Positions 1 to 6,711 of a stretch of DNA of 52,757 nucleotides are shown one piece after another; the first letter of the stretch is position 1, and every line of letters begins with the position of its first letter. The stretch lies in the IMG/VR virus record IMGVR_UViG_3300023104_000001, positions 1-52,757 of that record; one strand, 5' to 3'. Source of the stretch: a virus. The position numbers were made by a program, and so were the translations under genes. The notes under the pieces were generated by a model. That model made no database searches. It was not told the origin of the DNA and worked only from the letters and a program-made list of their open reading frames with translations.

Positions 1-127
1 CACCACCGGTTCGAGCGCCAACACGCAAGCGCATTGTAAAGAGCGAGAAACCAGACAGCATCTTTTGGGCTTCACTGCGGTATTTCAGTGCCGGACCCTC
101 AGTGGTAAAGGTTGCGACATCCCGGCC
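1..127. repeat. Left copy of 127-bp terminal direct repeat
   Basis: These 127 bases are identical to 52631-52757. An exact match of this length at the two ends of a contig is what a k=127 de Bruijn assembly gives for a circular or circularly permuted molecule. One open reading frame runs through the join without interruption. I read it as an assembly overlap, not a biological terminal repeat; the real genome would be 52,630 bp. Confidence 0.95.
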
Positions 128-1807
128 AGTCTGAAACACATAGGACGATTGGATATTGCCGCCACTTGTGGTTTGCGCCTGGAAGATTGCAGCACCTGCA
201 CCAGTTGTGTTGAAAATCTTGAATTCAACAACCAGCTGGAACGAATCCCCAACAGCCATCCCAGTAGGCACGTTGAACTGTTGCAGCAATTCATGGTAGT
301 CGCCAGCGGTAGCGCCTGCAACGTCCATCGTCCACCAATCCATGCCGCCATCTGGATCAGGCTCAAACGTAGTCGTGCAAGTTTGAGTGCTGCCAGAGCG
401 CGACAAGGTGTAGCTGTCTGGCGTAGTACCGGTGATGCCATTTGCAGCGGTGACCGTACCGCCAGAGCCTCGCAAGCAAGGATTCAGATTGTGCGATCCG
501 ATTTTAAGCGTTGGGTCCCACTCTGCAAGCGCATTGCGATAAGGCTGTGCAGTTTGATAGAAGCGCTTAATCTCATTGACGATTGGCAAAGCAAATTGAT
601 ATGCGCCAAACGGCATGAAGTGGATATTATCGACTGTGTAATAAACACCTGTTTTACCGCCTGCATTTGCGCCGACAACAAGTGTATTTGCATTAACCAT
701 GCGGTCATAAGCACTTGAGAATGCGACGTTCTTAAGCGTTGCAATGTAAGCACGAACTTTTGCGCCTGCACGAGCCAAGAACTTATTGATAGTTGCCGAT
801 GCTGCGATATTTGGAGGCGCTTCCTGATATACCACGTGGCGAGCACGGGCGCGGGCTTGGTCGATCAGGTTGATAATGTTGTTGGCAAGTGCGGTTGCCG
901 CAACGTCAGTTGCAGGAGAATCGTTAGTTCCGCCAACGATCACTACAACCTCGGCATCTTGCGCCAATGCTTGAGGTGCCCACTTCACCATGTCAGCAGT
1001 GGTAGCGCCGCTGATGCCATAAGCCTGATAGTCCGAGAATGTGTCGCCCAGCAAGCCAGCGACCCAAGCCACATAGCCCAACAGGTTGTATTCACTAATG
1101 GTGGCAAGGCCAGCAGTTGTCACGGTGCTCGTGCCATTTGCCACTGGTGCAGTTGCCCCACGGATAGCAACAAGAATGCCTTTATTTGGTGTGCCACTGT
1201 TCAGGTAGAACCAACCACCTTGTGATACATCTACATATTCGCCAGGGGTATCCCCCGTATACGTCCAGCGCATCCATGAGCGTGAATCTGTTTCTACTGT
1301 GCCGCCTGCGGTGCCTGCACGGCCATCAACCATGACATAGACCAGCCATGCACCACTTCCAAGGTTAGCAGGCGTGGTCACGGTGCTGCTGCCATAGTAT
1401 GGGATGCCGCTGAAATAGCCAGGAGCACGACCAGGGGAGCCGCCGTAGGTCAACGAATCGCCGATGAATACGCAGCGCCCACGACTGGTTAGGGCAAGTG
1501 GGATGTTCCCAACGCCAGGGGCCATCAATCCATTCGTACCCGTCGTGAACGATGGTGCGTTGAGGGTCATGTTGGCGGTTGTTGCAAGGCCACCGAATGA
1601 ACCATCCGTGTTGACCAATGCCCGAACTGGCGTAGGCGTTGGGATAAGGTATGCAGATGTTGGAGGTACGGAGCCAATCAATTTCAGGTCCGAAATACCC
1701 AAAATTTCATCATAATATGCATCCGGAACAGTTCTCTGTTCGCCCGGAGGGATGAATACTGATCCTAGTGAATAGCCGCGAGCGGTGGAGTTGTTCTGAA
1801 TTAGCAT
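1..1807 (-). CDS. SGNH/GDSL-family esterase, virion-associated (N-terminal 602 codons; continues at 52578-52630)
   Basis: The gene starts at the ATG complementary to 1805-1807, after an AAAGGA ribosome site, and runs off the window start. Because the contig is circular it continues to a TAA at 52578, giving about 619 residues. SGNH-hydrolase blocks are plain: FIGDSLTYGG (GDS at 116-118, nucleophile Ser118), VGGTND (oxyanion Asn295) and DNIHF (Asp393, His396). Such enzymes remove O-acetyl groups from polysaccharides. The C-terminal 200 residues look like a beta-rich carbohydrate-binding or trimerisation part. Its place beside the terminase and its promoter suggest late expression and a role as tail-borne esterase on the host surface. 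The fold is secure, the substrate unknown. Confidence 0.85.
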   Translation of the reverse strand, partial: MLIQNNSTARGYSLGSVFIPPGEQRTVPDAYYDEILGISDLKLIGSVPPTSAYLIPTPTPVRALVNTDGSFGGLATTANMTLNAPSFTTGTNGLMAPGVGNIPLALTSRGRCVFIGDSLTYGGSPGRAPGYFSGIPYYGSSTVTTPANLGSGAWLVYVMVDGRAGTAGGTVETDSRSWMRWTYTGDTPGEYVDVSQGGWFYLNSGTPNKGILVAIRGATAPVANGTSTVTTAGLATISEYNLLGYVAWVAGLLGDTFSDYQAYGISGATTADMVKWAPQALAQDAEVVVIVGGTNDSPATDVAATALANNIINLIDQARARARHVVYQEAPPNIAASATINKFLARAGAKVRAYIATLKNVAFSSAYDRMVNANTLVVGANAGGKTGVYYTVDNIHFMPFGAYQFALPIVNEIKRFYQTAQPYRNALAEWDPTLKIGSHNLNPCLRGSGGTVTAANGITGTTPDSYTLSRSGSTQTCTTTFEPDPDGGMDWWTMDVAGATAGDYHELLQQFNVPTGMAVGDSFQLVVEFKIFNTTGAGAAIFQAQTTSGGNIQSSYVFQTGRDVATFTTEGPALKYRSEAQKMLSGFSLFTMRLRVGARTGG

Positions 1808-1847
1808 GGTTGTAAATCCTTTATAGAGGTATGGCAATTATAGCCTT

Positions 1848-1880
1848 TAACTATCGGCGTGATAGTTACAACCAATGCAT
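1848..1880 (-). promoter_or_regulatory. Dispersed element, site E (perfect 8-bp inverted repeat)
   Basis: On the plus strand TAACTATC (1848-1855) is followed by GGCGT and then GATAGTTA (1861-1868), a perfect 8-bp inverted repeat with a 5-bp spacer. The minus strand reads ATTGGTTGTAACTATC, matching sites A and B. A TATAAT hexamer for the esterase gene lies just downstream on the minus strand (about 1837-1842), so a bound protein would sit near the -35 position. Confidence 0.6.
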
Positions 1881-1885
1881 CATAT

Positions 1886-3265
1886 TTAAAAAACATCCCA
1901 CATACCAGTGCCAGATTCAGGAGCAAAGCACATCACCAAAGCATCGGCCAAGTTCGGAGACATCACGCCACGCTTTTTCATGGCGTCCTTGGATTCAACC
2001 TTGACTTTGCCATTCGTGAATTCACGGCGCGGTTGCGATAACTCGCCACACAGCTTGTCGATATGTGGCAAATTAAGATCAAGGCTGATTAGCTTTTCAG
2101 GATCGTATGGCTTTCCATTGATGGCGTCATAGGTGTTGCGAAAGCGGTCTGCCAATAGCCACCAAGCTTGGGCCTTGAGGTTCAAGAACATGTCTTCGTT
2201 TTTCTTTCCTGGCATGTACTCAGATTCCGGCCACATCACCTTAGCCGATGCCGTGAAGCCGTCGAAATTGGGCTGACGCACCTTGATCGAACAATTGGCT
2301 TGTTCTTCACGGATCGCGCCCTTAGCACCTGCGCCAACGCCGATATTGTCGTAACTCACGCGGTCCAGGCCCATGCGAATAGCCTCGCTGAATACGTGAC
2401 GCGCTGCCGTGTTAGGGTCTTGGTCCTTCCATTCCTCGCAGTGATCCACAACGATGCCATGGCGCGCAATAAATGCATTGCTGTCTGGCCCCTCATCGGC
2501 CACGTCAAAGCCTGCCAAGCGCCCACCAGTTGGCGTGATGCCTAGCTTGATGTGAGCACCTCGTGCTGCCTCGATCCACATAGGTTTGATGATCGCCAGA
2601 TCGCTATTGCCGACAGGCTCGCCCAAGTAGACGTGCCGGTATAGCTCAAAGTCATTAGCTTTCATCAACTCCATATCGTCCCGCAACTCTTGAGGGAAAC
2701 GCGGATTGTCCGTGTAGTTGATTTGCTTGACGATGCAATATCGCTTGCCATGCAGGTAGTCTGGATACTTGCGATTTGTGACAAACATTTGATGCGTGGC
2801 GCTCAAAGGATCGTCCGGGTTATAGCTGACCCAAATCTCTGACCCATCTTTTCGCAATGTCGGAATAACGAACTTCCAAGAGTCCTTGGAGACATTCTCA
2901 GCTTCTTCCAGCCATGCGCAATCGAAGTTCGCATACCCCTTTAGCTTTTGAGTATTGCGTAACAGACCATCGAACTTAATGACACCGTTCGAGCGCAAGG
3001 CATGAATGGACGTTCCTAAAATCTTGAAATCAGCATCACGGCCAGTGCGGCTAATCTCTTCAACGAACTCGGCATACACCGAATCCTCGATTGACTTCAT
3101 GACCTCGCGGAAACAAACAAGACGCCAGCCGTAGTAGTCAACGTTGTTAAGGAGTATCGAAACAAATGTGCGAGTCTTAGCGCTGCCTCGGCCACCGTGG
3201 GCGACCTTGATGCGGGCAGGCTGTAAGTATTCCTCGAAGGCAGGGAAAATTTCTGTGATGGTCAT
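1886..3265 (-). CDS. terL: Terminase large subunit (PBSX-type)
   Basis: At 459 residues this is a usual length for TerL, the ATP-driven DNA packaging motor with headful nuclease. Walker A is GGRGSAKT (24-31), the Walker B region is AWLEEAE (117-123) and the coupling motif is WVSYNP (145-150). The nuclease domain begins near GFDVADEG, with a first acidic metal ligand at about Asp254. The start at 3265 has no Shine-Dalgarno sequence; a -10-like TAGAAT ends six bases before the ATG. It is separated from the small subunit by a plus-strand gene, which is unusual since terS and terL are normally adjacent and co-directional. Confidence 0.95.
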   Translation of the reverse strand: MTITEIFPAFEEYLQPARIKVAHGGRGSAKTRTFVSILLNNVDYYGWRLVCFREVMKSIEDSVYAEFVEEISRTGRDADFKILGTSIHALRSNGVIKFDGLLRNTQKLKGYANFDCAWLEEAENVSKDSWKFVIPTLRKDGSEIWVSYNPDDPLSATHQMFVTNRKYPDYLHGKRYCIVKQINYTDNPRFPQELRDDMELMKANDFELYRHVYLGEPVGNSDLAIIKPMWIEAARGAHIKLGITPTGGRLAGFDVADEGPDSNAFIARHGIVVDHCEEWKDQDPNTAARHVFSEAIRMGLDRVSYDNIGVGAGAKGAIREEQANCSIKVRQPNFDGFTASAKVMWPESEYMPGKKNEDMFLNLKAQAWWLLADRFRNTYDAINGKPYDPEKLISLDLNLPHIDKLCGELSQPRREFTNGKVKVESKDAMKKRGVMSPNLADALVMCFAPESGTGMWDVF

Positions 3266-3274
3266 AGTTGTATT

Positions 3275-3306
3275 CTATCAGGTCGATAGTTACAACCAAT
3301 TAGACC
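3275..3306 (-). promoter_or_regulatory. Dispersed element, site A (terL / plus-strand gene divergent region)
   Basis: On the minus strand this reads GGTCTAATTGGTTGTAACTA followed by TCGACCTGATAG. It shares 21 bases with site B and contains the CTATC-N5-GATAG inverted repeat. It lies between the divergent starts of terL (3265) and the gene at 3368. Confidence 0.6.
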
Positions 3307-3367
3307 AAGGTGGGGAAAATCCGGATACTAACTACATCGGCTCCACAAACACTAAAAGGAAAATATC

Positions 3368-3664
3368 ATGACTAAGTACATAGCAAAATTTGAAGGCGGC
3401 AAGATTGAATTTGAAAGCAAGCGCGTTATAACTCATGCAGTAGTGGTAAGTGGTAAATGCTTTGATAAGCACGGCGAGAATGCTGGCAAAGACGATGTAA
3501 AACCAGGCATCCTCTACACTGTTAGCCGTCCCGATTTGGTCGCGGCAGCCGTAAAAAAATCGCAAAAATCATACGGAACTGTAGTCGTTGTCGAAGTCGA
3601 AATTTCTGAAAAATTGGTTACAAAGAAATTTAAACGAGACCTTGCAATTCTTGTTGGATTTTAA
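3368..3664 (+). CDS. Hypothetical protein, 98 aa
   Basis: This single plus-strand gene stands between the two terminase subunits. The ATG at 3368 follows an AAAGGA ribosome site. The product is Lys/Val rich (YGTVVVVEVEISEKLVTKKF near the end) with alternating hydrophobic residues suggesting a small beta fold. I recognise no family. It has its own terminator at 3671 and a divergent regulatory element upstream, so it behaves as an independent moron-like unit. Confidence 0.75.
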   Translation: MTKYIAKFEGGKIEFESKRVITHAVVVSGKCFDKHGENAGKDDVKPGILYTVSRPDLVAAAVKKSQKSYGTVVVVEVEISEKLVTKKFKRDLAILVGF

Positions 3665-3670
3665 AAAAAA

Positions 3671-3688
3671 GCCCCTCACGGGGCTTTT
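3671..3688 (+). terminator. Rho-independent terminator for the gene at 3368
   Basis: The hairpin GCCCC-TCAC-GGGGC (3671-3684) is followed by TTTT and lies 7 bases after the stop codon. Confidence 0.8.
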
Positions 3689-3702
3689 ACTTATCCAGGC
3701 AT

Positions 3703-3726
3703 AAAAAAAGCACCCGTAGGTGCTTT
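3703..3726 (-). terminator. Rho-independent terminator for terS
   Basis: The hairpin AAAGCACC-CGTA-GGTGCTTT (3707-3726) is followed on the minus strand by a T run (A run at 3703-3709). It ends transcription leaving the small terminase gene and sits back to back with the plus-strand terminator. Confidence 0.8.
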
Positions 3727-3779
3727 AGTGTCGTCATTTCTACGACTCGGGGTGTTATTTCAACCCATGCCCATTAGTG

Positions 3780-4208
3780 CTATTTATGCACAATATTATA
3801 AACCGGCGCAGTAGGTCGCATTGTGCCATCCGGATTGCTAATCTCGGTACGGTCCGTGAACAGCTTCAAATACTTCCCAAGCAATTCAGAGCCTTTCAAA
3901 ACCGCCGTCGAATCAAACTTGTATTCGCCAGTAGGAACGCCGTCACGGTCCAAAACAGGTTCGGCCTGTGCACAGCGCTCAATCGTATTTTTAATCGTCT
4001 GTAGGACGTATTCAGCGCTGATATCGACCTTTGCGGCGCGAGCCTTGGTCCCCTCTGCAATGGCTGCTTGTATCAGAGGTTTTGAAAGGTTCTCAGAACC
4101 AATAACTTGAGCTGTCTTTTCCGAGTACCCAGCGCGAATAGCGGCCTGGGTCGCATTCAGATCGACTAGGTATTCTTTAACGAAAAGGGCTTGCTTAGGG
4201 GTTAGCAT
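3780..4208 (-). CDS. terS: Terminase small subunit (Terminase_2 type)
   Basis: The 142-residue product begins LTPKQALFVKEYLVDLNATQ and continues AAIRAGYSEKTAQVIGSENL, the signature N-terminal helix-turn-helix of the Terminase_2 family. That domain recognises phage DNA for packaging. A helical middle (about 60-110, oligomerisation) and a short polar tail follow. It is the last gene of the minus-strand operon descending from 5157 and is followed by its own terminator. Separation from terL by a plus-strand gene is unusual. Confidence 0.93.
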   Translation of the reverse strand: MLTPKQALFVKEYLVDLNATQAAIRAGYSEKTAQVIGSENLSKPLIQAAIAEGTKARAAKVDISAEYVLQTIKNTIERCAQAEPVLDRDGVPTGEYKFDSTAVLKGSELLGKYLKLFTDRTEISNPDGTMRPTAPVYNIVHK

Positions 4209-4211
4209 GGC

Positions 4212-4340
4212 TCACTTAATAACAACCAAAATAGTTTGCTTCTTTACAATATCCGAAACCGCTGCAATTGCTGCTAAATGGCACTTGGTATCGCAATGCC
4301 ATTTGGAGAGAATGCCGTTTATTTTTGTGTAGACATTCAT
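4212..4340 (-). CDS. Small hypothetical protein, 42 aa
   Basis: The ATG at 4338-4340 overlaps the stop of the nuclease gene upstream by four bases (ATGA), which indicates translational coupling. The predicted product (MNVYTKINGILSKWHCD at the start) ends in a hydrophobic stretch, ILVVIK. It is supported mainly by spacing. No function is recognised. Confidence 0.5.
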   Translation of the reverse strand: MNVYTKINGILSKWHCDTKCHLAAIAAVSDIVKKQTILVVIK

Positions 4341-4708
4341 TTGACCAATTCCCCTTGAAGATAATTCGTGATGTGGTTTTTTAATTCGTTAAAGTCATTG
4401 GATACGATTGTACAGTATCCCTGTTCCGTTAGAAACTCCAAATACTCGCTCTGTTCTTTACTCGGAGCTAAACACTTACCACCTGGCCGTTTCAACTCCA
4501 ACATGAGGCCATGGAAGCCCCCACGTGGCACAGGGAGGTGCAGGTCCAACACACCAGCCTTGACCCCCTCAGCAACCATCAACTGCGCCGTACGGCTATC
4601 ACGCTTTCCACCGTTTGGCACACTGTGCAGCCACTTCAATTCTGGATGCACTTTCAGCTTGGTGCGCGACCAAGTGATGATTGCTTTTTGGAGATCGGAT
4701 TCAAGCAT
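4337..4708 (-). CDS. VRR-NUC domain nuclease
   Basis: The 123-residue protein fits the single-domain phage VRR-NUC family, PD-(D/E)XK enzymes related to FAN1 and to phage Holliday-junction-type resolvases. Visible motifs are an N-terminal QKAIITWSR helix, SVPNGGKR (29-36), the GVKAGVLDLHLP acidic-metal region (48-59) and LMLELKRPGG (68-77), which carries the E-x-K catalytic pair. A likely role is trimming or resolving branched DNA before packaging. The start overlaps the upstream membrane-protein stop by 8 bases. Confidence 0.9.
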   Translation of the reverse strand: MLESDLQKAIITWSRTKLKVHPELKWLHSVPNGGKRDSRTAQLMVAEGVKAGVLDLHLPVPRGGFHGLMLELKRPGGKCLAPSKEQSEYLEFLTEQGYCTIVSNDFNELKNHITNYLQGELVK

Positions 4709-4874
4709 AGAGTTTCCAAATAACCGCTAGCAAAATCACGAATGACACCACACAAAGAATCCATTCAATTTTGCTCATGATGAATTCTTTGTTGAAGTGT
4801 TTAACGGCTAGAAATCCCAATACCAAAAGTATTGGGATCAGAAACACGATAGTCAGGAAATGTTCATCAATCAT
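4701..4874 (-). CDS. Small membrane protein, 57 aa, two membrane spans
   Basis: The reading frame starts at 4872-4874, overlapping the upstream stop by ATGA, and ends overlapping the nuclease start. Two hydrophobic segments are visible (LTIVFLIPILLVLGFLAV and WILCVVSFVILLAVIW) with a short charged link. It could be a holin-like or superinfection protein, but nothing specific identifies it. Confidence 0.6.
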   Translation of the reverse strand: MIDEHFLTIVFLIPILLVLGFLAVKHFNKEFIMSKIEWILCVVSFVILLAVIWKLYA

Positions 4875-4966
4875 AATCCCACCATGCTCAAAACTGCCAT
4901 TACGCCATCAGCAATTGGATTGGCAAACAGGATCAGGCCAATGACGATGATGAGGTCTTTCATCAT
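4871..4966 (-). CDS. Very small membrane peptide, 31 aa
   Basis: It starts at 4964-4966, overlapping the upstream stop (4963), and ends with an ATGA overlap onto the next gene. The peptide is almost entirely one hydrophobic helix (DLIIVIGLILFANP). Gene spacing is the main support. Confidence 0.5.
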   Translation of the reverse strand: MMKDLIIVIGLILFANPIADGVMAVLSMVGL

Positions 4967-5157
4967 TCCACCTCGACAAACAATGGGCGATTGTCACCCA
5001 CTGCCATTCTGGTATCTCGCTCAATGCGATAAAAAATCCTGCCTTCGATTTCACTTAAAGAGCCATCTTCATTTTGAACAAACAAACGCTTTGGAAACCT
5101 GAGTGGATTGTGATTAGCGATTGGAACGATTTTTCTATTTGAATAAATATCGGTCAT
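4963..5157 (-). CDS. Hypothetical protein, 64 aa
   Basis: I place the start at MTDIYSNRK (5157), because the longer frame beginning at 5223 would lie inside the tRNA gene at 5180-5267. The product is basic at the N-terminus and acidic at the end, with a predicted beta-rich centre (RLFVQNEDGSLSEIEGRIFY). It is first in the small-gene operon that leads to terS. No family is recognised. Confidence 0.6.
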   Translation of the reverse strand: MTDIYSNRKIVPIANHNPLRFPKRLFVQNEDGSLSEIEGRIFYRIERDTRMAVGDNRPLFVEVE

Positions 5158-5179
5158 ATATTCTTTCGTGATGGGAAAG

Positions 5180-5267
5180 TGGTGCAAATAGTTGGACTTG
5201 AACCAACGATTCCACTGAGCCATATTCGGCCAAACAATGGCGGCTTAACCAACTTGCCTATATTTGC
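5180..5267 (-). tRNA. tRNA gene of unusual shape, anticodon not assignable
   Basis: The minus strand starts GCAAATA and ends TATTTGC-A-CCA, a perfect 7-bp acceptor with encoded CCA. The T arm GTTGG-TTCAAGT-CCAAC is perfect. A D arm GGC-AAGTTGGTTAA-GCC is present. Thirty-four bases separate the D and T arms, eleven more than a class I tRNA, and no clean 5-bp stem with 7-base loop forms there. GCCAT pairs with ATGGC around a 13-base loop. It may be a class II tRNA with a poor anticodon arm, or a degenerate gene. Confidence 0.65.
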
Positions 5268-5273
5268 TTTGAG

Positions 5274-5346
5274 TGCCACTGGAAGGAATTGAACCTCCGA
5301 CCCACTGCTTACAAGGCAGTCGCTCTACCAACTGAGCTACAGGGGC
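5274..5346 (-). tRNA. tRNA-Thr (anticodon UGU)
   Basis: The 73-base cloverleaf has D arm GCTC-AGTTGGTAGA-GCG, anticodon arm ACTGC-CTTGTAA-GCAGT (anticodon TGT) and T arm GGAGG-TTCAATT-CCTTC. The acceptor GCCCCTG/CAGTGGC has one mismatch. CCA is not encoded, unlike its neighbours. It lies 6 bases from the preceding tRNA gene. Confidence 0.9.
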
Positions 5347-5556
5347 ATAATCCCGGCTTCCACGGTTAGCCGCCAACGTGGCGTCTGCAAAATCACTAGC
5401 GGCGAAATCGAAAGGTTTGCTAGCTTTTACTGCCGGTGTTACCCACTACCGGCTTGGGGGCCGAACAACCACGCTAAAAAAACACAACTATAAACATGTA
5501 CCGCCTATTACAGCGCTGATCGTGTCGAGCGATTCAGATGTTTGTAGCTGCAAAAC
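5347..5556. other. Non-coding stretch between tRNA genes
   Basis: No credible coding frame is present. The only structure I see is a hairpin GCCGGT (5432-5437) with ACCGGC (5448-5453). The long plus-strand frame here runs antisense through tRNA sequence and is not believed. Confidence 0.5.
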
Positions 5557-5678
5557 TGGTTCGCAGAGCAGGATTTTAACCTGCATGTCCCGACTTCTTT
5601 TCATCATGGATTCATCAATCGTCATTGATTACTACCAATCTGGTACGCCGATTCCTTTGTCTTTTAAGGTATCTGAGA
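5557..5678 (-). other. tRNA-like remnant (T arm, acceptor 3' side and CCA)
   Basis: The minus strand ends GCAGG-TTAAAAT-CCTGC-TCTGCGA-A-CCA, the layout of a tRNA 3' half. The T loop lacks the invariant TTC. TCTCAGA at 5672-5678 could supply the 5' acceptor strand (6 of 7 pairs), but the element would be 122 bases, far too long. I see no D or anticodon arm. It is probably a decayed tRNA gene. Confidence 0.4.
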
Positions 5679-5691
5679 ACTCTGGTACGCC
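5639..5691. repeat. 11-bp direct repeat of tRNA-Met 3' end, 42 bp apart
   Basis: TCTGGTACGCC occurs at 5639-5649 and at 5681-5691. The second copy is the 3' end (with CCA) of the tRNA-Met gene. A partial 3' duplication next to a tRNA gene resembles the scar of site-specific insertion or slippage. Confidence 0.6.
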
Positions 5692-5759
5692 CAACAGGAA
5701 TTGAACCTGTAACCGCCGAATTATGAGTTCGGAGCACTAACCAATTGTGCTATAGGCGC
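5683..5759 (-). tRNA. tRNA with CAT anticodon (Met or lysidine-modified Ile)
   Basis: The cloverleaf is complete: acceptor GCGCCTA/TGGGCGT (with G-T pairs), D arm with TTGGTTAG, anticodon arm CCGAA-CTCATAA-TTCGG, T arm ACAGG-TTCAATT-CCTGT, and encoded CCA. The anticodon CAT fits elongator Met; Ile2 (lysidine) cannot be excluded by sequence alone. The lack of three G-C pairs in the anticodon stem argues against an initiator. Confidence 0.9.
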
Positions 5760-5812
5760 AAAAAAACACAAGGATGATGACTGCACTACTGACTAGAATG
5801 TCGTTATCACAC

Positions 5813-5899
5813 TCAATGCCCAGCAATCACCATCCGTGTGCCGCCTCTTGCGAAGCGGTAACGGTGGTCTTTGCCAACTGTCAAGGGGCCACTACTCAT
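5813..5899 (-). CDS. Possible small protein, 28 aa
   Basis: The frame MSSGPLTVGKDHRYRFARGG... starts with an ATGA overlap on the preceding frame. Support is only this spacing and a basic composition. Confidence 0.3.
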   Translation of the reverse strand: MSSGPLTVGKDHRYRFARGGTRMVIAGH

Positions 5900-6090
5900 A
5901 GCCTTAACCACCCCCAGGGCGTACTCTTTTTGCCACTGTAATCCAGTGACCGTCTTTCCGGTCTGCCACCGCCCCGAATAAGGCATCGTTTAGATTTGAT
6001 CACTACAAGCTGCCAAGGCTTGCTGCGGAATTTAATGCCTAAAACACGCCACGCAATCGGGTTTTGCCTAAGCTGTCCCAATCTAGCCAA
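5896..6090 (-). CDS. Doubtful hypothetical protein, about 64 aa
   Basis: The frame from a TTG at 6088-6090 encodes a basic, Trp/Arg/Gly-rich product (RSKPWQLVVIKSKR, IRGGGRPERR). The same frame stays open upstream without a start as far as a TAG at 6223-6225, where the 37-codon frame of 6223-6336 ends. No ribosome site precedes the TTG. It may be the 3' part of a broken gene, a readthrough product or non-coding sequence. Confidence 0.3.
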   Translation of the reverse strand: MARLGQLRQNPIAWRVLGIKFRSKPWQLVVIKSKRCLIRGGGRPERRSLDYSGKKSTPWGWLRL

Positions 6091-6222
6091 ACTATGCGCG
6101 AAACATGCGGCGCTCCATGTTCTCTCGTCACTACTACTGTTTCTTAGGTGGCCGGAGATGATCCCGGCTTGATTGTAAGTGGCGCAACCAACATCAGCGT
6201 TAAAGGTAAGACCGTTGCGCGG

Positions 6223-6336
6223 CTATATTCCTTTATTCCACTTGCGCATCATCACTGCGCATTCACCTAACGACTGCTGATTCAGGTTGAGCACGTCCAC
6301 AGCAAAATGTATGGAATTCGGCGTTAGTATCAGCAT
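6223..6336 (-). CDS. Possible small protein, 37 aa, in frame with 5896-6090
   Basis: The frame begins ATG at 6334-6336 (MLILTPNSIHFAVDVLNLNQ) and ends at a TAG (6223-6225). Downstream codons stay open in the same frame for another 109 codons to 5896. No ribosome site is clear. The start overlaps the inverted repeat 6263-6347. Confidence 0.3.
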   Translation of the reverse strand: MLILTPNSIHFAVDVLNLNQQSLGECAVMMRKWNKGI

Positions 6337-6347
6337 GCGTTAGGTGA
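6263..6347. repeat. Imperfect 19-bp inverted repeat
   Basis: TCACCTAACGACTGCTGAT (6263-6281) is complementary to 6329-6347 at 17 of 19 positions, with 47 bp between the arms. A second perfect hairpin, GACTGG-TTAAG-CCAGTC, follows at 6346-6362. A further inverted pair, CGAAACACT at 6455 and AGTGTTTCG at 6561, flanks two GCAGGGAGT copies. The stretch 6100-6500 therefore looks structured rather than coding. Confidence 0.6.
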
Positions 6348-6507
6348 CTGGTTAAGCCAGTCAGGCTACTCAATTTATTCGGCAAACACCCACTGAGCTA
6401 GGCGCTGAAAATTTCCCCTGTTGGCGCAAGGATAACTGCCTTATTAGCTGAAAACGAAACACTATGCAGGGAGTCCTTGCCTACCCATCGGCCATGCCGT
6501 CAGCTTG

Positions 6508-6606
6508 TTAGCTATTCGGGCTTACAGGGCGGAGCGGTAATTCTGTCGCACTTTGCAGGGAGTGTTTCGCTTCCATGTGTAGAACTATATCACCAACCAA
6601 CCTCAT
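6508..6606 (-). CDS. Possible small protein, 32 aa
   Basis: The frame MRLVGDIVLHMEAKHSLQSA... begins 11 bases after the preceding small frame ends. Close packing is the only support; no ribosome site is clear. Confidence 0.3.
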   Translation of the reverse strand: MRLVGDIVLHMEAKHSLQSATELPLRPVSPNS

Positions 6607-6616
6607 CTACACCAAA

Positions 6617-6709
6617 CTATTTTTCTATCGATACTTCTATGTCGATAGGCATTTCAAACGTGCGGCGTGGCCTGATCCAAAGCCACAGGAGGATAAGCCA
6701 TGCCCACAT
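6617..6709 (-). CDS. Small membrane peptide, 30 aa
   Basis: The ATG at 6707-6709 lies two bases after the stop of the upstream gene. The peptide has a Trp-rich hydrophobic helix (MWAWLILLWLWIRPRR) followed by an acidic tail (PIDIEVSIEK), a form often seen in small phage membrane proteins. Confidence 0.45.
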   Translation of the reverse strand: MWAWLILLWLWIRPRRTFEMPIDIEVSIEK

Positions 6710-6711
6710 GC

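Noticed and set aside
65-718. 217-codon plus-strand frame
   Set aside because: It is the antisense shadow of the SGNH esterase, whose minus-strand frame is confirmed by catalytic motifs.
5378-5704. 108-codon plus-strand frame
   Set aside because: It runs antisense into the tRNA-Met gene and has no ribosome site.
6263-6347. Integron attC site
   Set aside because: Only the 7-bp core consensus fits; there is no proper central spacer, extra-helical base, integrase gene or cassette array. Kept as a low-interest finding, not as a feature.
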